64,000 bases of DNA from JADKCL01 sp031424495 (GCA_031424495.1 JANPHP010000061.1:15144-79143); one strand, 5' to 3'. Positions 32,018-41,280 are shown, counted from the first letter of the stretch. Translations and numbers: made by a program. The notes: generated from the sequence alone by a model not told the origin.

Positions 32018-33754
32018 TCAAAATTCTCCCTTGTCCAATTTCTCGATCTCCACCACCACAAAATCGATCAGTTCGCGGATATAAGATTCTGAAAAGTCGA
32101 AGCGGATGCCTGCTGCAGCATAGATTTCCGGGATCGGCCTTGTGTACCCGAGGCTCAATGCATGCAGGTAATCGGCCAATCCTTTTTGCGGATTGTTGCG
32201 GTAGTTGCGCCAGACGGCGATCGCACCTAGCTGGGCAATGCCATACTCGATGTAGTAAAATGGTACATCGTAGATATGCCCTTGTTTTTGCCAGAGTGTA
32301 CCCAAGATGTGCTCGTCTCCCTCCCAGCTCACATAATCCCCGTGAAAACGGAGGAAAATATCTTTCCAAGCCTGCTCGCGCTCATCCGCCGTGTGAGCGG
32401 GGTGGTCGTAGACCCAAAACTGAAATGCATCAATCGCTGCAATCCATGGCAGCAGCGTGAGTGGCCGCGTCAGTTGCTCCCGACGCGCCCTGCGCAGGTC
32501 TTCAGGATCACTGTAAAACTCTCCGAGATAATCCAGCGTGAGCAATTCCAGGCTCATCGAGGCCAGCTCGGCGATCTCGGCGGGCATGTGCTTAAACTCT
32601 GCGATGTCGATGTATTGTGTCGCAAACGAGTGCTGGGCATGGCCAGCCTCGTGCAACATCGTCGTGAGGTCGCTCTGGGTGCCGACGGCATTCATGAAGA
32701 TGAAGGGCACACCTGTCTCTGGCAATGAGTAATTGTAGCCGCCGGGCGCCTTGCCCATGCGCGACTCTAGGTCCAGGTGACCCATTTGCTGCATGATGCG
32801 CAACTTGTCTGCAAGGCTGGGGCCCAAGTGTTGCAGCACACGGATGGAGCCCTCGATGAGTTCCTCGCCATTCTGAAAGGGATGCAACGGCTCCTTGCCA
32901 AACTCATCGACCGTGAGGTCCCAATGCCTGAGATCGGGCAGGCCCAAGTGGGCCTGGCGCTCGCGGCTGCGGGCGATGAGCTGCGGTTTCACGACGCGCT
33001 CGATCGCGTCGTGGATGGCATAGCAGTCTTGGCGCTTGTAGTCAAAGCGGCCCAGGACTTCAAATTTATAATCGGCAAATGAGGCGTAGCCTGTGTTGAG
33101 AGAAACTTGATGACGCAGGGCCACGAGATCAGTGAAAAGCGCATTGAGGCGATCTTTTTCTACAAAGCGCGCCATGGTGATTTTGCGCCAGATGCGCTCC
33201 CGCAGTTCGCGGTCCTTGTTTTCCAAAAAGGAAGCCGCCTTTTGCAACGTGATTTGCTTGCCGCCTTCCTCGATGCTCAAACCAGCTGCGACCTCGTCAA
33301 ATTCCCGTGAACGCCGCCTGATCTCGGTATTGAGCGGCACATTGATTTCCCTGAAAAGCTCGATGCGGGTGCGCACGCTGCGCGTGAGGACCAGAAACCG
33401 ATCGGGATCAAGCAGTGCAAATGCGGGGGCGGCGTATAGTTTTTTCAGCAATTCATTGGCCTGAATCGACAGCTGCGGCAAAATCTCTGAGCTAAACTGC
33501 TCATACAATTGCTTGATCGGCTCACTCGTCGTGTCGCACGTCATCCTGATGAAGCGCCAAGCTTTTTCCTCCGCAACTACGAAGCTCAATTCGCTGGAGG
33601 CCTTGAGCCAATGCTCAACGTCTTCGACGGTTTCCAGTGGAGCCGCAAGCAAATCGTCAAAATAGGGTTTCAAATGAGCCCAGTCTGTGACGACAAAGTC
33701 AGTTGCAACAAAGTTACGCTCCTTGGGCTGGGGAGAATGTATGGTGATCGACAT
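32018..33754 (-). CDS. M3 family oligoendopeptidase
   Basis: A 578-residue protein with the M3 zinc site TTMLHEAGHAQHSF (HExxH) near residue 370 and the third ligand ~25 residues later in AEIAELASMSLELL. The N-terminal half is helical, as in PepF/thimet-like oligopeptidases. It lacks a signal peptide and would act on short peptides in the cytoplasm. ATG start. The divergent TPR-like gene starts 132 bp upstream. Confidence 0.92.
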   Translation of the reverse strand: MSITIHSPQPKERNFVATDFVVTDWAHLKPYFDDLLAAPLETVEDVEHWLKASSELSFVVAEEKAWRFIRMTCDTTSEPIKQLYEQFSSEILPQLSIQANELLKKLYAAPAFALLDPDRFLVLTRSVRTRIELFREINVPLNTEIRRRSREFDEVAAGLSIEEGGKQITLQKAASFLENKDRELRERIWRKITMARFVEKDRLNALFTDLVALRHQVSLNTGYASFADYKFEVLGRFDYKRQDCYAIHDAIERVVKPQLIARSRERQAHLGLPDLRHWDLTVDEFGKEPLHPFQNGEELIEGSIRVLQHLGPSLADKLRIMQQMGHLDLESRMGKAPGGYNYSLPETGVPFIFMNAVGTQSDLTTMLHEAGHAQHSFATQYIDIAEFKHMPAEIAELASMSLELLTLDYLGEFYSDPEDLRRARREQLTRPLTLLPWIAAIDAFQFWVYDHPAHTADEREQAWKDIFLRFHGDYVSWEGDEHILGTLWQKQGHIYDVPFYYIEYGIAQLGAIAVWRNYRNNPQKGLADYLHALSLGYTRPIPEIYAAAGIRFDFSESYIRELIDFVVVEIEKLDKGEF

Positions 33755-33886
33755 TCAAATTGGATTAATTCGGCTAAACTACTTATTTTGAAACAGATTC
33801 AAAAGCGCTCAGTACAAGCAATGATCGCTGCTTGTGTGCACGTGGTGTAGAATTTGATTGGGATGTATTGATGGTAAGTCTACATT

Positions 33887-35353
33887 ATGGATAGGGTAAA
33901 GCAACTTTACTTTAGTTTCTCGACTTCAGAGCGGAAGGCTATCCGTTCTTATCTGGATGCCTTTCACCTCAAAGGCGAAAACAAGGCGATTGAGTTTCTC
34001 AAGTTGATCGAAAAAGCGCCCGAAATCACGCAGGAGCAAGCGGCCGGCAAGCTCTATGGTGAGATTCGTTCCAAGGCATTCATCATGATGAAAAGCCGGC
34101 TCCTCGATAAGCTCACCGAGTTTCTCACCCTCACCGTCAATCCCGACGCGAGCAAACGCGACCACGAGGCACCCTATCACCACGATTTGATCGAGTTTCG
34201 CAAGGCGATGCTCTATGCCTCTGCCCTGCAAGAGCGGCAATTGGGTAGTCTCGCGATCGAGTACCTGGAGACGGCGCGCGCGCTCGCAGCCCGCTGCAAT
34301 GCTCCCGAATTGGAGGTGGATGCACTCATTCGCCTCAGAGGCCTCGATCGCACGGGTATTGATCGTTTTGAGGAACTCTCCATTCAGATTCAAAAAGCGC
34401 TGGTGCAGCAGGAGTGCGACATCAATGCCATCGGTCTGCTGCGCAAATTTTCAGCGATCCACTCCAGCCAAATCACTTTGGAGGAGGCGCGGCTTTCATT
34501 TTTGGAGGTACACCTCCCAGAGTTGGAAGACAAATTGCGACAGGTCTACAGCCCACGGGCAGACTACTTCATGCAGATGCTCAAGATTCACCACGGCTTC
34601 ATTTCCCGCAACTACGCCTTGGGAAAAGCCGCCGCCCAGCAAGCGATGGAGGTTCTCAAAAACCATGAAGGCATCCGCAGCCCGCTCAGGCAAAGCGATA
34701 CTTGGTTTCAGTGGGGCCGATTGGAATTGCGTTGTGAACATTATCCAGAGGCAATTGAGGGCTTTTTGAAGGCGCGCGCGCTCTTGGCTCCCGATTCACG
34801 GTGGCACCTGAACATCGCCCTGCACCTCACCTATTGCTACCTCTACACGCAAGACCTAGATGCTGCCCAAAAGTTGCTGGAGGAGGTCACGGGCGGCAAA
34901 ATGGGTGCTGCACTTCAAAAGAACTTGCTTTCCAAAGGGCTCTACAATTACCTGACCAGCTGCCTCGCCTACATGCGCGGCCAGTACCACGAGTCATGGA
35001 TGCGGCTGCAAGACTGCCAAGATGGCAACCTCGGCAAGGAAACTTGGCTCACATCGATGCGTCTATTTGAGGTAATGCTGCTCGTGGACAAAGGACAAGG
35101 CGACATCGCCAGCCAAAAATTGGAAAATTTGCGCAAGCACCTCGCACGCTACAATAGCCCGCAACGCATGCGCACCATCTACAAGCTCCTCGCCGCGCAA
35201 GACCGCATCGAGTTTTCATTTGGGCCAGTGCCTGGCGAAGAGGCCGAACTCGAACGACTGCGCACAGAGTTGCTTTGGGACTCCGTGAGCCAAGAGGTCG
35301 TGCGTTTTGAAGATTGGTATTTGGCCCATCGACAGCGCAAAGGCAAGAAGTGA
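33887..35353 (+). CDS. Helical, TPR-like protein of unknown function
   Basis: A 488-residue protein built almost entirely of helix pairs, like tetratricopeptide repeats (LGSLAIEYLETARALAARC, LRCEHYPEAIEGFLKARALL). There is no signal peptide and no catalytic motif. It begins DRVKQLYFSFSTSERKAIRS. Proteins of this size with such an N terminus are common in Bacteroidetes and unnamed. ATG start. A terminator facing the other way lies just past its stop. Confidence 0.65.
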   Translation: MDRVKQLYFSFSTSERKAIRSYLDAFHLKGENKAIEFLKLIEKAPEITQEQAAGKLYGEIRSKAFIMMKSRLLDKLTEFLTLTVNPDASKRDHEAPYHHDLIEFRKAMLYASALQERQLGSLAIEYLETARALAARCNAPELEVDALIRLRGLDRTGIDRFEELSIQIQKALVQQECDINAIGLLRKFSAIHSSQITLEEARLSFLEVHLPELEDKLRQVYSPRADYFMQMLKIHHGFISRNYALGKAAAQQAMEVLKNHEGIRSPLRQSDTWFQWGRLELRCEHYPEAIEGFLKARALLAPDSRWHLNIALHLTYCYLYTQDLDAAQKLLEEVTGGKMGAALQKNLLSKGLYNYLTSCLAYMRGQYHESWMRLQDCQDGNLGKETWLTSMRLFEVMLLVDKGQGDIASQKLENLRKHLARYNSPQRMRTIYKLLAAQDRIEFSFGPVPGEEAELERLRTELLWDSVSQEVVRFEDWYLAHRQRKGKK

Positions 35354-35366
35354 TCACGAGGCTAGG

Positions 35367-35402
35367 AAAAAAAACCGCCGCAAGCGTCTGCATTGCGGCG
35401 GC
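35367..35402 (-). terminator. Rho-independent terminator of the blaI-blaR1-tonB unit
   Basis: Read on the minus strand: CCGCCGCAA pairs with TTGCGGCGG around a 9-base loop, followed by eight T residues. It lies 27 bp after the tonB stop. On the + strand the run of A precedes the stem, so only the minus direction fits. Confidence 0.85.
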
Positions 35403-35428
35403 AAAATAGGCTATAGAAACACTGAGAC

Positions 35429-36286
35429 TTAACGACTGAGGTTGAATTTGAAGGGGATCATGACCCAGACCGGTACAGGGCGGTCGCCCATGCGACCGGG
35501 TTCAAATTGAATGTTTTTGAGTTGCTTCAAGCAAGCCTCCTCAAAGATGGGGTTGCTGCGCTTGAGCGTGATGTGGCGCACATAATGACCCTGCGCATCC
35601 ACCAAGATCCTGAAATCTACGCGGCCTTCCAGTTTGAGGTCGCGTGCCTCGACAGGATAGCCGATCGACTTGCGAATCTGGTCGAGGTTGGTGGGCATGG
35701 GCATCGTGCCGAGGTGGGCCTCAAATGGGTCGGGCTCTTCGGTTCCGGTGCCAATGCCTTTTCCCGTGCCAGAACCAACCGGATCCTTGATGGGTACCTC
35801 ACCCGTGCCCGTCGGGCTGCCACCCAATCGATTGTTCCCAAGTGAGTCGGTCGTCACCAAGCCAGGCTGCTTGTCTTTGAACATTGAGTCGGCCGCCATC
35901 GTGGCTGCGGCAGGAGCCGTCGCCGAGGGTTTGATCTGGTCAAACTTTTGGGTGTCCATGCCCTTTGGTTGCTCGGCGGGCTTGGCCACTTCCTCCACAA
36001 CAGGTGCCGTTTTTTCCAGCTCGGGGAGCACAGGCGTCACGCTCACCTCGGTGACATCGATCATTTCCGAGACTTGCTCGATCGCTTTGGGCGCAACGCG
36101 CTGCAGAAAAAAGAGCAGCAGGGTTACTCCCACAAAAAAGGTCGCTGCCAATCCGAATGCTTTGAGCACAGTTTTGGAATAGGCCGCCCGCAATTGGTAA
36201 GCACCGTAGGCTTTGTTGCGATCGTCAAAGATGATGTCGTTGAGATCTGCGTGGATGACATGTTGAGCATTCATAGTCTTAAGCAT
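35429..36286 (-). CDS. TonB-family energy transducer
   Basis: A 285-residue protein. The N-terminal block DLNDIIFDDRNKAYGAYQLR is the usual cytoplasmic start of Bacteroidetes TonB proteins. One membrane helix follows (FGLAATFFVGVTLLLFFL), then a Pro/Glu- and Gly/Thr-rich periplasmic linker (~110 residues) and a C-terminal TonB domain (GRVDFRILVDAQGHYVRHITLK, CLKQLKNIQFEPGRM). It carries energy from the inner membrane to outer-membrane transporters. It follows blaR1 on the same strand after 210 bp, an arrangement frequent in Bacteroidetes. Start ATG at 36286; the ATG at 36274 is also possible. Confidence 0.85.
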   Translation of the reverse strand: MLKTMNAQHVIHADLNDIIFDDRNKAYGAYQLRAAYSKTVLKAFGLAATFFVGVTLLLFFLQRVAPKAIEQVSEMIDVTEVSVTPVLPELEKTAPVVEEVAKPAEQPKGMDTQKFDQIKPSATAPAAATMAADSMFKDKQPGLVTTDSLGNNRLGGSPTGTGEVPIKDPVGSGTGKGIGTGTEEPDPFEAHLGTMPMPTNLDQIRKSIGYPVEARDLKLEGRVDFRILVDAQGHYVRHITLKRSNPIFEEACLKQLKNIQFEPGRMGDRPVPVWVMIPFKFNLSR

Positions 36287-36496
36287 TTAGCGTTGCGTTG
36301 TAGTTTCAACGACCTCATGGTGCAAAAGCATATAAAATTCCACGAAGGATTCCGGCGCTTGGATTACACGGTTGGGCCGATGTAACCTTTTGCTTTCTGA
36401 GGATCAATGAGCCTCTAGCCTCGAAAATTTACCGACATGCGTTGCTCGAAAACGATGGTTTTTGAGCCCTCGTTGTAAGAAAATATGGTTTTGAAT

Positions 36497-37621
36497 CTAT
36501 TTCTGCGGCTCGCAAGGCACCTCTGGGTACTCTTGGTAGCAGTTTTCATAGAGTTCATAGGTGCATTTGCGGCAGAACTGCAGCTGACCAGTTTCTTGAT
36601 TGCATTCACTCATGAACTCGTAGACCTCGATGTCTTGGAGCTGCTCCTTGACAATGCGCTTGGCGAGCAATTCGCCGGGCAGCATGATCACAAGCCAAAT
36701 GAGGAGCGCTGGGGCGAGTGTCATGCGGCGACCTTTGGGTGGCTGCACGATGCAGGTGACGCGGCTGCGCAAGCGACTCCCCCTGAAAAATTGCAATGGT
36801 GCAAATGCTTCGCCGGTCTTCAGGCGCAGCAGCAAGCTTGCGTAGTGTTTGCGTTCGCCGGTCTGGGCGACCGCGTAGGCGTCGGCGGTGTATTCGCTCA
36901 GCAGCTCAAGCTCCTTGGAGATGAAATAAAATGCGGGATTCACCCACCAAATCAGTTGCAACACGGCAAGGAAGATCTTTTCCCAGGAGTTGTATTGCCG
37001 AATGTGGGAATACTCGTGCAGCATGACAGCCACCTGATCTTCAGCTGGCAATTGGTCTAGCGCTTGACTCCAGAAGATGTATTTGCCGCCGAGGCGCAGC
37101 GAGGCGGCAGACAGATCGGGCATGTCTCGCACCATGCGCACGCGGCCACCATCGAGGTCGAGCCACTCGGCGCGGTGGCGCCGAGTGCGCCAAAGGAGCC
37201 GCCCGAGCTGCACAAACATGCGCAGGCTCAGCATGGCACCAAAGCCCGTGAGCATGGCCATCAAAATGAACTGATGGCGCAGCAAAAAATCGTAGAATCG
37301 GCTCGTTTGGTACAAGATCACGTCGCCCGCCTGGGGCTGGGCACAGTGACAAAAGTCGTGGATATCGGTAGTAGAGACTGGAGCGGTCTTGTGCAACGAG
37401 GTTTGCAACGTGCCTTGGGCATCGTTTTGAACTTGGATGTGGCGGTAATTGGTTTGGGTGAAGGGAGGCGTGAGCGGCAAAACGAGGCTCACGAGGAGCA
37501 CCAGGCCGAGCGTAGCACGGCGTGCGGCAAAGGAGGGTTTCAAAATTCGAAGGAGAGCATAGGCCACCAAGCCCATCCAAGAGAGCAATATCGTGGAGCA
37601 GATATAGCTCAGCAGACTCAT
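36497..37621 (-). CDS. BlaR1-like M56 membrane metallopeptidase
   Basis: A 374-residue protein with four predicted helices. The M56 zinc site is MLHEYSHIRQY (H202, E203, H206) and the third ligand is E243 in LSEYTAD. In beta-lactamase systems BlaR1 cleaves BlaI when it senses a drug. This protein has no C-terminal penicillin-binding sensor; it ends in a Cys-rich tail (five Cys, including FCRKC), so a different signal is likely. Its start overlaps the stop of blaI (ATGA), so the two are coupled. Confidence 0.85.
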   Translation of the reverse strand: MSLLSYICSTILLSWMGLVAYALLRILKPSFAARRATLGLVLLVSLVLPLTPPFTQTNYRHIQVQNDAQGTLQTSLHKTAPVSTTDIHDFCHCAQPQAGDVILYQTSRFYDFLLRHQFILMAMLTGFGAMLSLRMFVQLGRLLWRTRRHRAEWLDLDGGRVRMVRDMPDLSAASLRLGGKYIFWSQALDQLPAEDQVAVMLHEYSHIRQYNSWEKIFLAVLQLIWWVNPAFYFISKELELLSEYTADAYAVAQTGERKHYASLLLRLKTGEAFAPLQFFRGSRLRSRVTCIVQPPKGRRMTLAPALLIWLVIMLPGELLAKRIVKEQLQDIEVYEFMSECNQETGQLQFCRKCTYELYENCYQEYPEVPCEPQK

Positions 37622-37986
37622 TCGGCCTCGTCGATCAGTTTGCGGATCGCATCCAATTCATCGCCTGAGATCTTTTCATTGTCGACCAGGGTGGAGACCA
37701 TGGAGGTCACATTGCCCGCAAAGACATTTTGCAGCACGTTTTTCATCAGGTTTTTCTGGTATTCCTCGCGTTGCACTGCGGGGAAATACTGGTGAGAGCG
37801 TCCAAAGGCCTCGTGGCCGATGAAACCCTTTTCCTCCAAGATGCGCACCACCGTGGACACGGTGTTGTAGGCCGGCTTGGGCTCGTGGGGCCACTCATCC
37901 ACCAAAGCCTTTACAAACGCCTTTCCCTTGTCCCAAAGCAAGTTCATCACCTGCAATTCCAAACCTGTCAATAGCTTCTTGCTCAT
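37618..37986 (-). CDS. BlaI/MecI-family winged-helix repressor
   Basis: A 122-residue protein of the standard BlaI length: GLELQVMNLLWDKGKAFVKA, then NTVSTVVRILEEKGFIGHEA (recognition and wing region) and a C-terminal dimerisation helix. The family represses its own operon as a dimer and is removed by its M56 partner. A good promoter and an overlapping dyad lie just upstream. No beta-lactamase gene adjoins; the B1 enzyme is 33 kb away. Confidence 0.9.
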   Translation of the reverse strand: MSKKLLTGLELQVMNLLWDKGKAFVKALVDEWPHEPKPAYNTVSTVVRILEEKGFIGHEAFGRSHQYFPAVQREEYQKNLMKNVLQNVFAGNVTSMVSTLVDNEKISGDELDAIRKLIDEAE

Positions 37987-38005
37987 GTGCTTTCGTGCTG
38001 AACTA

Positions 38006-38037
38006 CAAAGATAGTTTATTTTGTGGCAGATGGCAAA
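38006..38037 (-). promoter_or_regulatory. Promoter and candidate operator of blaI
   Basis: Minus strand: TTTG (38034-38037), 20 bases, then TATCTTTG (38006-38013), a full match to the Bacteroidetes promoter pattern. The dyad AACTA-N6-TAGTT (38001-38016) overlaps the -7 box and is well placed for autorepression by BlaI. Confidence 0.7.
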
Positions 38038-38078
38038 TGTGTCTGCTTATGCTAGATTCACATCCAAATTGAATCGCA

Positions 38079-38294
38079 ATGAAAAATGGAACCTGCGTGA
38101 AGTGCCAAAGCCCGACTGTGCGCGCACTTGAAACCTTTGACAGAAGCAACAGCAGTCGTGAACTGCACCTGGTGAACTATGGAGACCCCGAGGCGATCTT
38201 TGACAAGGAACCTACTTTTTACCCGATGCATGCCATGGCTTGCATGACTTGCGGTTATGTGGAGTTCTACTTGACGCTTGATCCCAAGGCATAA
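38079..38294 (+). CDS. Small zinc-ribbon protein
   Basis: A 71-residue protein with two Cys pairs, CVKC at residues 6-9 and CMTC near residue 55 (in MACMTCGYVEFYL), forming a single zinc ribbon. Such small proteins are common and unnamed. It sits alone on the + strand between divergent units. ATG start; the gene is 92 bp from the blaI start. Confidence 0.65.
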   Translation: MKNGTCVKCQSPTVRALETFDRSNSSRELHLVNYGDPEAIFDKEPTFYPMHAMACMTCGYVEFYLTLDPKA

Positions 38295-38392
38295 GTTTTG
38301 ATCACAAGCCGATGGCCATCCCAGCGCCATTGCTGGCAGGTGGGAATCCAGTCATTTTCTTGGTCAAAAAGCTGTATATGTGGTGTAAGTGC

Positions 38393-38851
38393 CTACTCGA
38401 CAACTTCGGCTCGCAATTGAAGGATGTATTGATGAGGTTCGTTTTGGGTGAAGATGAATATCGTTTTCCGCATCACACCAATCCCCGACAATAGGCATTG
38501 CATTGTGATGGAGTCTCGGACACCCGCCCCAACCGAGTCTGTCGGGTAGTCGCAGACACAAGGCTCGCTAGCACTGACCTTTGTGATGTGCAAGACTGAA
38601 GGGCCTTTGTTGATGAACGGGTACACGACGTGAAATCCCTTCGTGCCAAATTTGATTTTGCCTAGGTCCAGCTCGGTCTTGTCAAAAACGACATTCGCTA
38701 TGCTATGCTCGACCTTGCTAGGAATGGTGATTGGGGGCTCTGGGAATGCATTGTTTTCGGGGGATGCGGAACGCCCACATGCCGCCCAGGCGAGACTCGC
38801 CCCGAGCAGCATGTAGATCCAAATTGGGGGTTTGTAGGCAAGCAAGGTCAC
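38393..38851 (-). CDS. DUF1573 lipoprotein, copy 2
   Basis: A 152-residue protein. The N terminus holds a lipoprotein signal (LLGASLAWAAC). The DUF1573 part is visible as LDLGKIKFGTKGFHVVYPFINKG and ITKVSASEPCVCDYPTDSV, an Ig-like domain (ASH-related) frequent in Bacteroidetes. The start is GTG at 38851, overlapping the stop of the preceding DUF1573 gene (GTGA); ATG at 38812 would leave a signal with no basic residue. Function unknown. Confidence 0.75.
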   Translation of the reverse strand: MTLLAYKPPIWIYMLLGASLAWAACGRSASPENNAFPEPPITIPSKVEHSIANVVFDKTELDLGKIKFGTKGFHVVYPFINKGPSVLHITKVSASEPCVCDYPTDSVGAGVRDSITMQCLLSGIGVMRKTIFIFTQNEPHQYILQLRAEVVE

Positions 38852-39300
38852 TCGACGACCTCACCAGAAAACTCCAGAATGTGGTTGCGCGGATCGGTAT
38901 TCACGGTCACCGTTGCCGACTTCTTGAAGATGCCGACGTTTTTGGCCTCCATCGACGTCTCTACAAAACCGCTACTGCCTGGGGGCACTGGCTCGTGGGT
39001 GTACTCGCTGACGGTGCATTGGCAGGATGGTTTCACGTTTTCAATGATCAGGGGTGCCGTTCCTGTATTCTTGAACGTGAATCGGTGCACGGCTTTGTCG
39101 CCCTTGGCGACCTCCCCAAATGCATGGGTCGTCTCATCAAACGCGATCGTGGTGATCTCGGGTGTGACGGGCTGCGCGACGGTGGAGACTGGCGTGACCG
39201 GGGTCTGTTTTTCGTCGGGTGCATTGGCCGACGGCTGGCAGGCGGTCGTGAGGGTAACCAAGAGCAAACTGAGCAAGAAAAACTTTTGAGGTGCAATCAT
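38848..39300 (-). CDS. DUF1573 lipoprotein, copy 1
   Basis: A 150-residue lipoprotein (signal FFLLSLLLVTLTTAC). The mature part has a Pro/Thr-rich spacer, then the DUF1573 signature: HAFGEVAKGDKAVHRFTFKN, NVKPSCQCTVSEYTHEPVPPG and KKSATVTVNTDPRNHILEF. It begins 18 bases after a strong promoter and is followed by its overlapping paralog, so the pair forms one unit. ATG start. Confidence 0.85.
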   Translation of the reverse strand: MIAPQKFFLLSLLLVTLTTACQPSANAPDEKQTPVTPVSTVAQPVTPEITTIAFDETTHAFGEVAKGDKAVHRFTFKNTGTAPLIIENVKPSCQCTVSEYTHEPVPPGSSGFVETSMEAKNVGIFKKSATVTVNTDPRNHILEFSGEVVE

Positions 39301-39324
39301 TGTAAATGTGTTTTAAGTACAGCA

Positions 39325-39355
39325 CAAACCTAAAACTATTTGTTTAGTTATACAA
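39325..39355 (-). promoter_or_regulatory. Bacteroidetes-type promoter for the DUF1573 pair
   Basis: Minus strand: TTG (39353-39355), 20 bases, then TAGGTTTG (39325-39332), in an AT-rich patch. The start codon lies 24 bases beyond the -7 box. Confidence 0.7.
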
Positions 39356-39454
39356 CTATTATTTTAGTTTTTTAACTATGTTTTTCTTTTTGCTGGTTTT
39401 AATAGAATGTACCCCAAATTTTGCGCCCGTATCAAAACAACGTTTCAAGTTAAC

Positions 39455-40531
39455 CTAAATGGTTTCGACGATAAAGACATAGGTCTTCCATTTGGCAACC
39501 TTCTCAACCACTGATTTATCGGCCATCGTGTTCACCCAATTGGGAAATGTAAAGCCGTCAACATTGTGAAGAAATGCCTCTAAGTTGCCTGATTTGATCG
39601 CATAACCTGCACTTTCAGCAATGGTACTTTTGGCAAAAACCACTCCAACAAGATTTCCTTGCTCATCGATCAAAGGACCACCACTGTTACCAGGGTTGAC
39701 AGCCGCTGAGATTTGAAATTTGCTCACATCCCCCTGAACCCCACTTCTCGCACTTATGATTCCTTCTGTCACTTTTGCTTCTTCTCCCAGCATTTCTGCA
39801 CTCGGAAATCCAAGCGCATATATTTTTTCTGCAGTTGATACACCACTGCTTCTAATTCCAAATGGTGGGGTTTCAAATTTCAAGCTCTTGTTCCCCAGCT
39901 TAATAAGTGCCAAGTCATTGCTTTGATCGGATGCGATTAATGTAGCACCGTACTTAGTCGTAAAATCCCCATCTATTCCCTTTACAGTAATTTCTTGGGC
40001 GTTTTCAACGACATGATAATTGGTAATTAAGTATCCTTCGGAGGAAAGAAGGAAACAAGTGCCCTGGCATTTTGTTGGTTTCGTTGCAGTCGAAACCTTA
40101 CCCCATGGATTTTTAGGGTCCTCTTGGACTTTTATAGCTGTCCCGGTGGCAGTGAGAATCAGTTCTCCCCACTCCTCTTGACTGCTCACATGCCACCTAT
40201 TTACATTTCCTTTTATCGAATTCAAGTTTCTTGCAATCACCACATTATCTCCTGAATTCAAATCAATGGTTAGCGATTGCGGGTAGTAGGCGTCCTGCAA
40301 GCGAATTGAAAAGCGTCCTGTTGAAATTACTTCAATCGTTGCAACCTCGTTTACATTGGCCGAGGTCACTAACTGATCATTGATATAAACCCTGTAACTA
40401 GATCGCTCCTGATGTCTACCATTGAAAGCCGTGTAGAAGCTGAGTTTGGAAGTCGTTGCTTGTCCCATCGCATTGTGGCAGGCCAAGCACAGAACAACAC
40501 TCACAATCATGATTTGAAGTATTTTGTTCAT
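39455..40531 (-). CDS. Exported trypsin-like serine protease (HtrA-like catalytic domain)
   Basis: A 358-residue protein with a signal peptide (ILQIMIVSVVLCLACHNAMG). The N-terminal ~130 residues form a beta-rich part (FYTAFNGRHQERSSYRVYIN). The protease domain shows LITNYHVVENA (His), QSNDLALIKLGN (Asp) and NPGNSGGPLIDEQGNLVGVV (Ser), the full triad. There is no PDZ domain, unlike DegP/HtrA. The coding DNA and its flanks are clearly more AT-rich than the neighbours, a sign of transfer. The ATG at 40531 opens the signal peptide. Confidence 0.85.
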   Translation of the reverse strand: MNKILQIMIVSVVLCLACHNAMGQATTSKLSFYTAFNGRHQERSSYRVYINDQLVTSANVNEVATIEVISTGRFSIRLQDAYYPQSLTIDLNSGDNVVIARNLNSIKGNVNRWHVSSQEEWGELILTATGTAIKVQEDPKNPWGKVSTATKPTKCQGTCFLLSSEGYLITNYHVVENAQEITVKGIDGDFTTKYGATLIASDQSNDLALIKLGNKSLKFETPPFGIRSSGVSTAEKIYALGFPSAEMLGEEAKVTEGIISARSGVQGDVSKFQISAAVNPGNSGGPLIDEQGNLVGVVFAKSTIAESAGYAIKSGNLEAFLHNVDGFTFPNWVNTMADKSVVEKVAKWKTYVFIVETI

Positions 40532-40890
40532 AAAAACTCGAATATAAATGACGCTAATGATTCTCCTGAAAATCAACAACAAAAATACTTCAATTGGTGA
40601 ATCTATCAAGCGTTCAACCAATATAACACCAACTAGCTCTCACATGTCAACAAATCGAGGAGCACCCAATTGCTAAAAGGCATCTGTTGGGAAATGAGTA
40701 CCAATTCTGTTTGGTTTTGGGGATAGTGAATGGGGTGCTTATTCTTATATTGTCACTTTCTTCGGGCTGGTTTAAGGCTGGTGAATGTCTGTTCCTTTGA
40801 TGTCGGGTGGACACCCATTCGGTTACCTGCCATTACTTTTTCCCAACAATTCATCCCCCGAGCTGGTTGATTGCCTATTACCTTTGCACC
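40532..40890. other. 359-bp spacer; a partial copy of the 20-bp upstream element
   Basis: No gene seen. GAATGGGGTGCTTATTCTTA (40728-40747) resembles the element found before the Uma2 and YodC-like genes. TACCTTTG, a -7-like box, ends four bases before the groES-like start codon, so the transcript could have almost no leader. Confidence 0.4.
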
Positions 40891-41280
40891 ATGAATACGT
40901 CTCTCGACAGCAGCCCTGCTCAAAAGCTCTCTAAGCTCATCATTGTCGGCGACCGTGTGCTTGTGAAGCCCAAGGCTGAAACTGAGCGCACCAAGACAGG
41001 TCTATTCCTGCCACCCGGTGTGGAGGAAAAAGAGGAAATCGGCTGGGGTTGGATCATGAAAATCGGCCCTGGTTATCCCATCCCAATCCCAAGCGACGAT
41101 AATTTTGAACCTTGGAAAGCTGCCGACGAACGCATCAAATATGTGCCGCTGCAAGCCAAGGTCGGCGACTTGGCAATATTCCTCAAGCGTGCCGCCGTCG
41201 AGGTCATCTATGAAGACGAGAAATACTTCATCGTGCCCCAAGGCTCGATTTTGATGCTGGAACGCGACGAGGATCTCTAA
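40891..41280 (+). CDS. GroES-like (cpn10-family) protein
   Basis: A 129-residue protein with the GroES-type fold: IIVGDRVLVKPKAETERTKT, then GLFLPPGVEEKEEIGWGWIM and VGDLAIFLKRAAVEVIYED, and KYFIVPQGSILML. It is longer than canonical GroES (~95 residues) because of an insert with PIPIPSDDNFEPWKAADER. No groEL is in the window; this is probably an accessory paralog of the main co-chaperonin rather than the main one. Start ATG at 40891. Confidence 0.75.
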   Translation: MNTSLDSSPAQKLSKLIIVGDRVLVKPKAETERTKTGLFLPPGVEEKEEIGWGWIMKIGPGYPIPIPSDDNFEPWKAADERIKYVPLQAKVGDLAIFLKRAAVEVIYEDEKYFIVPQGSILMLERDEDL

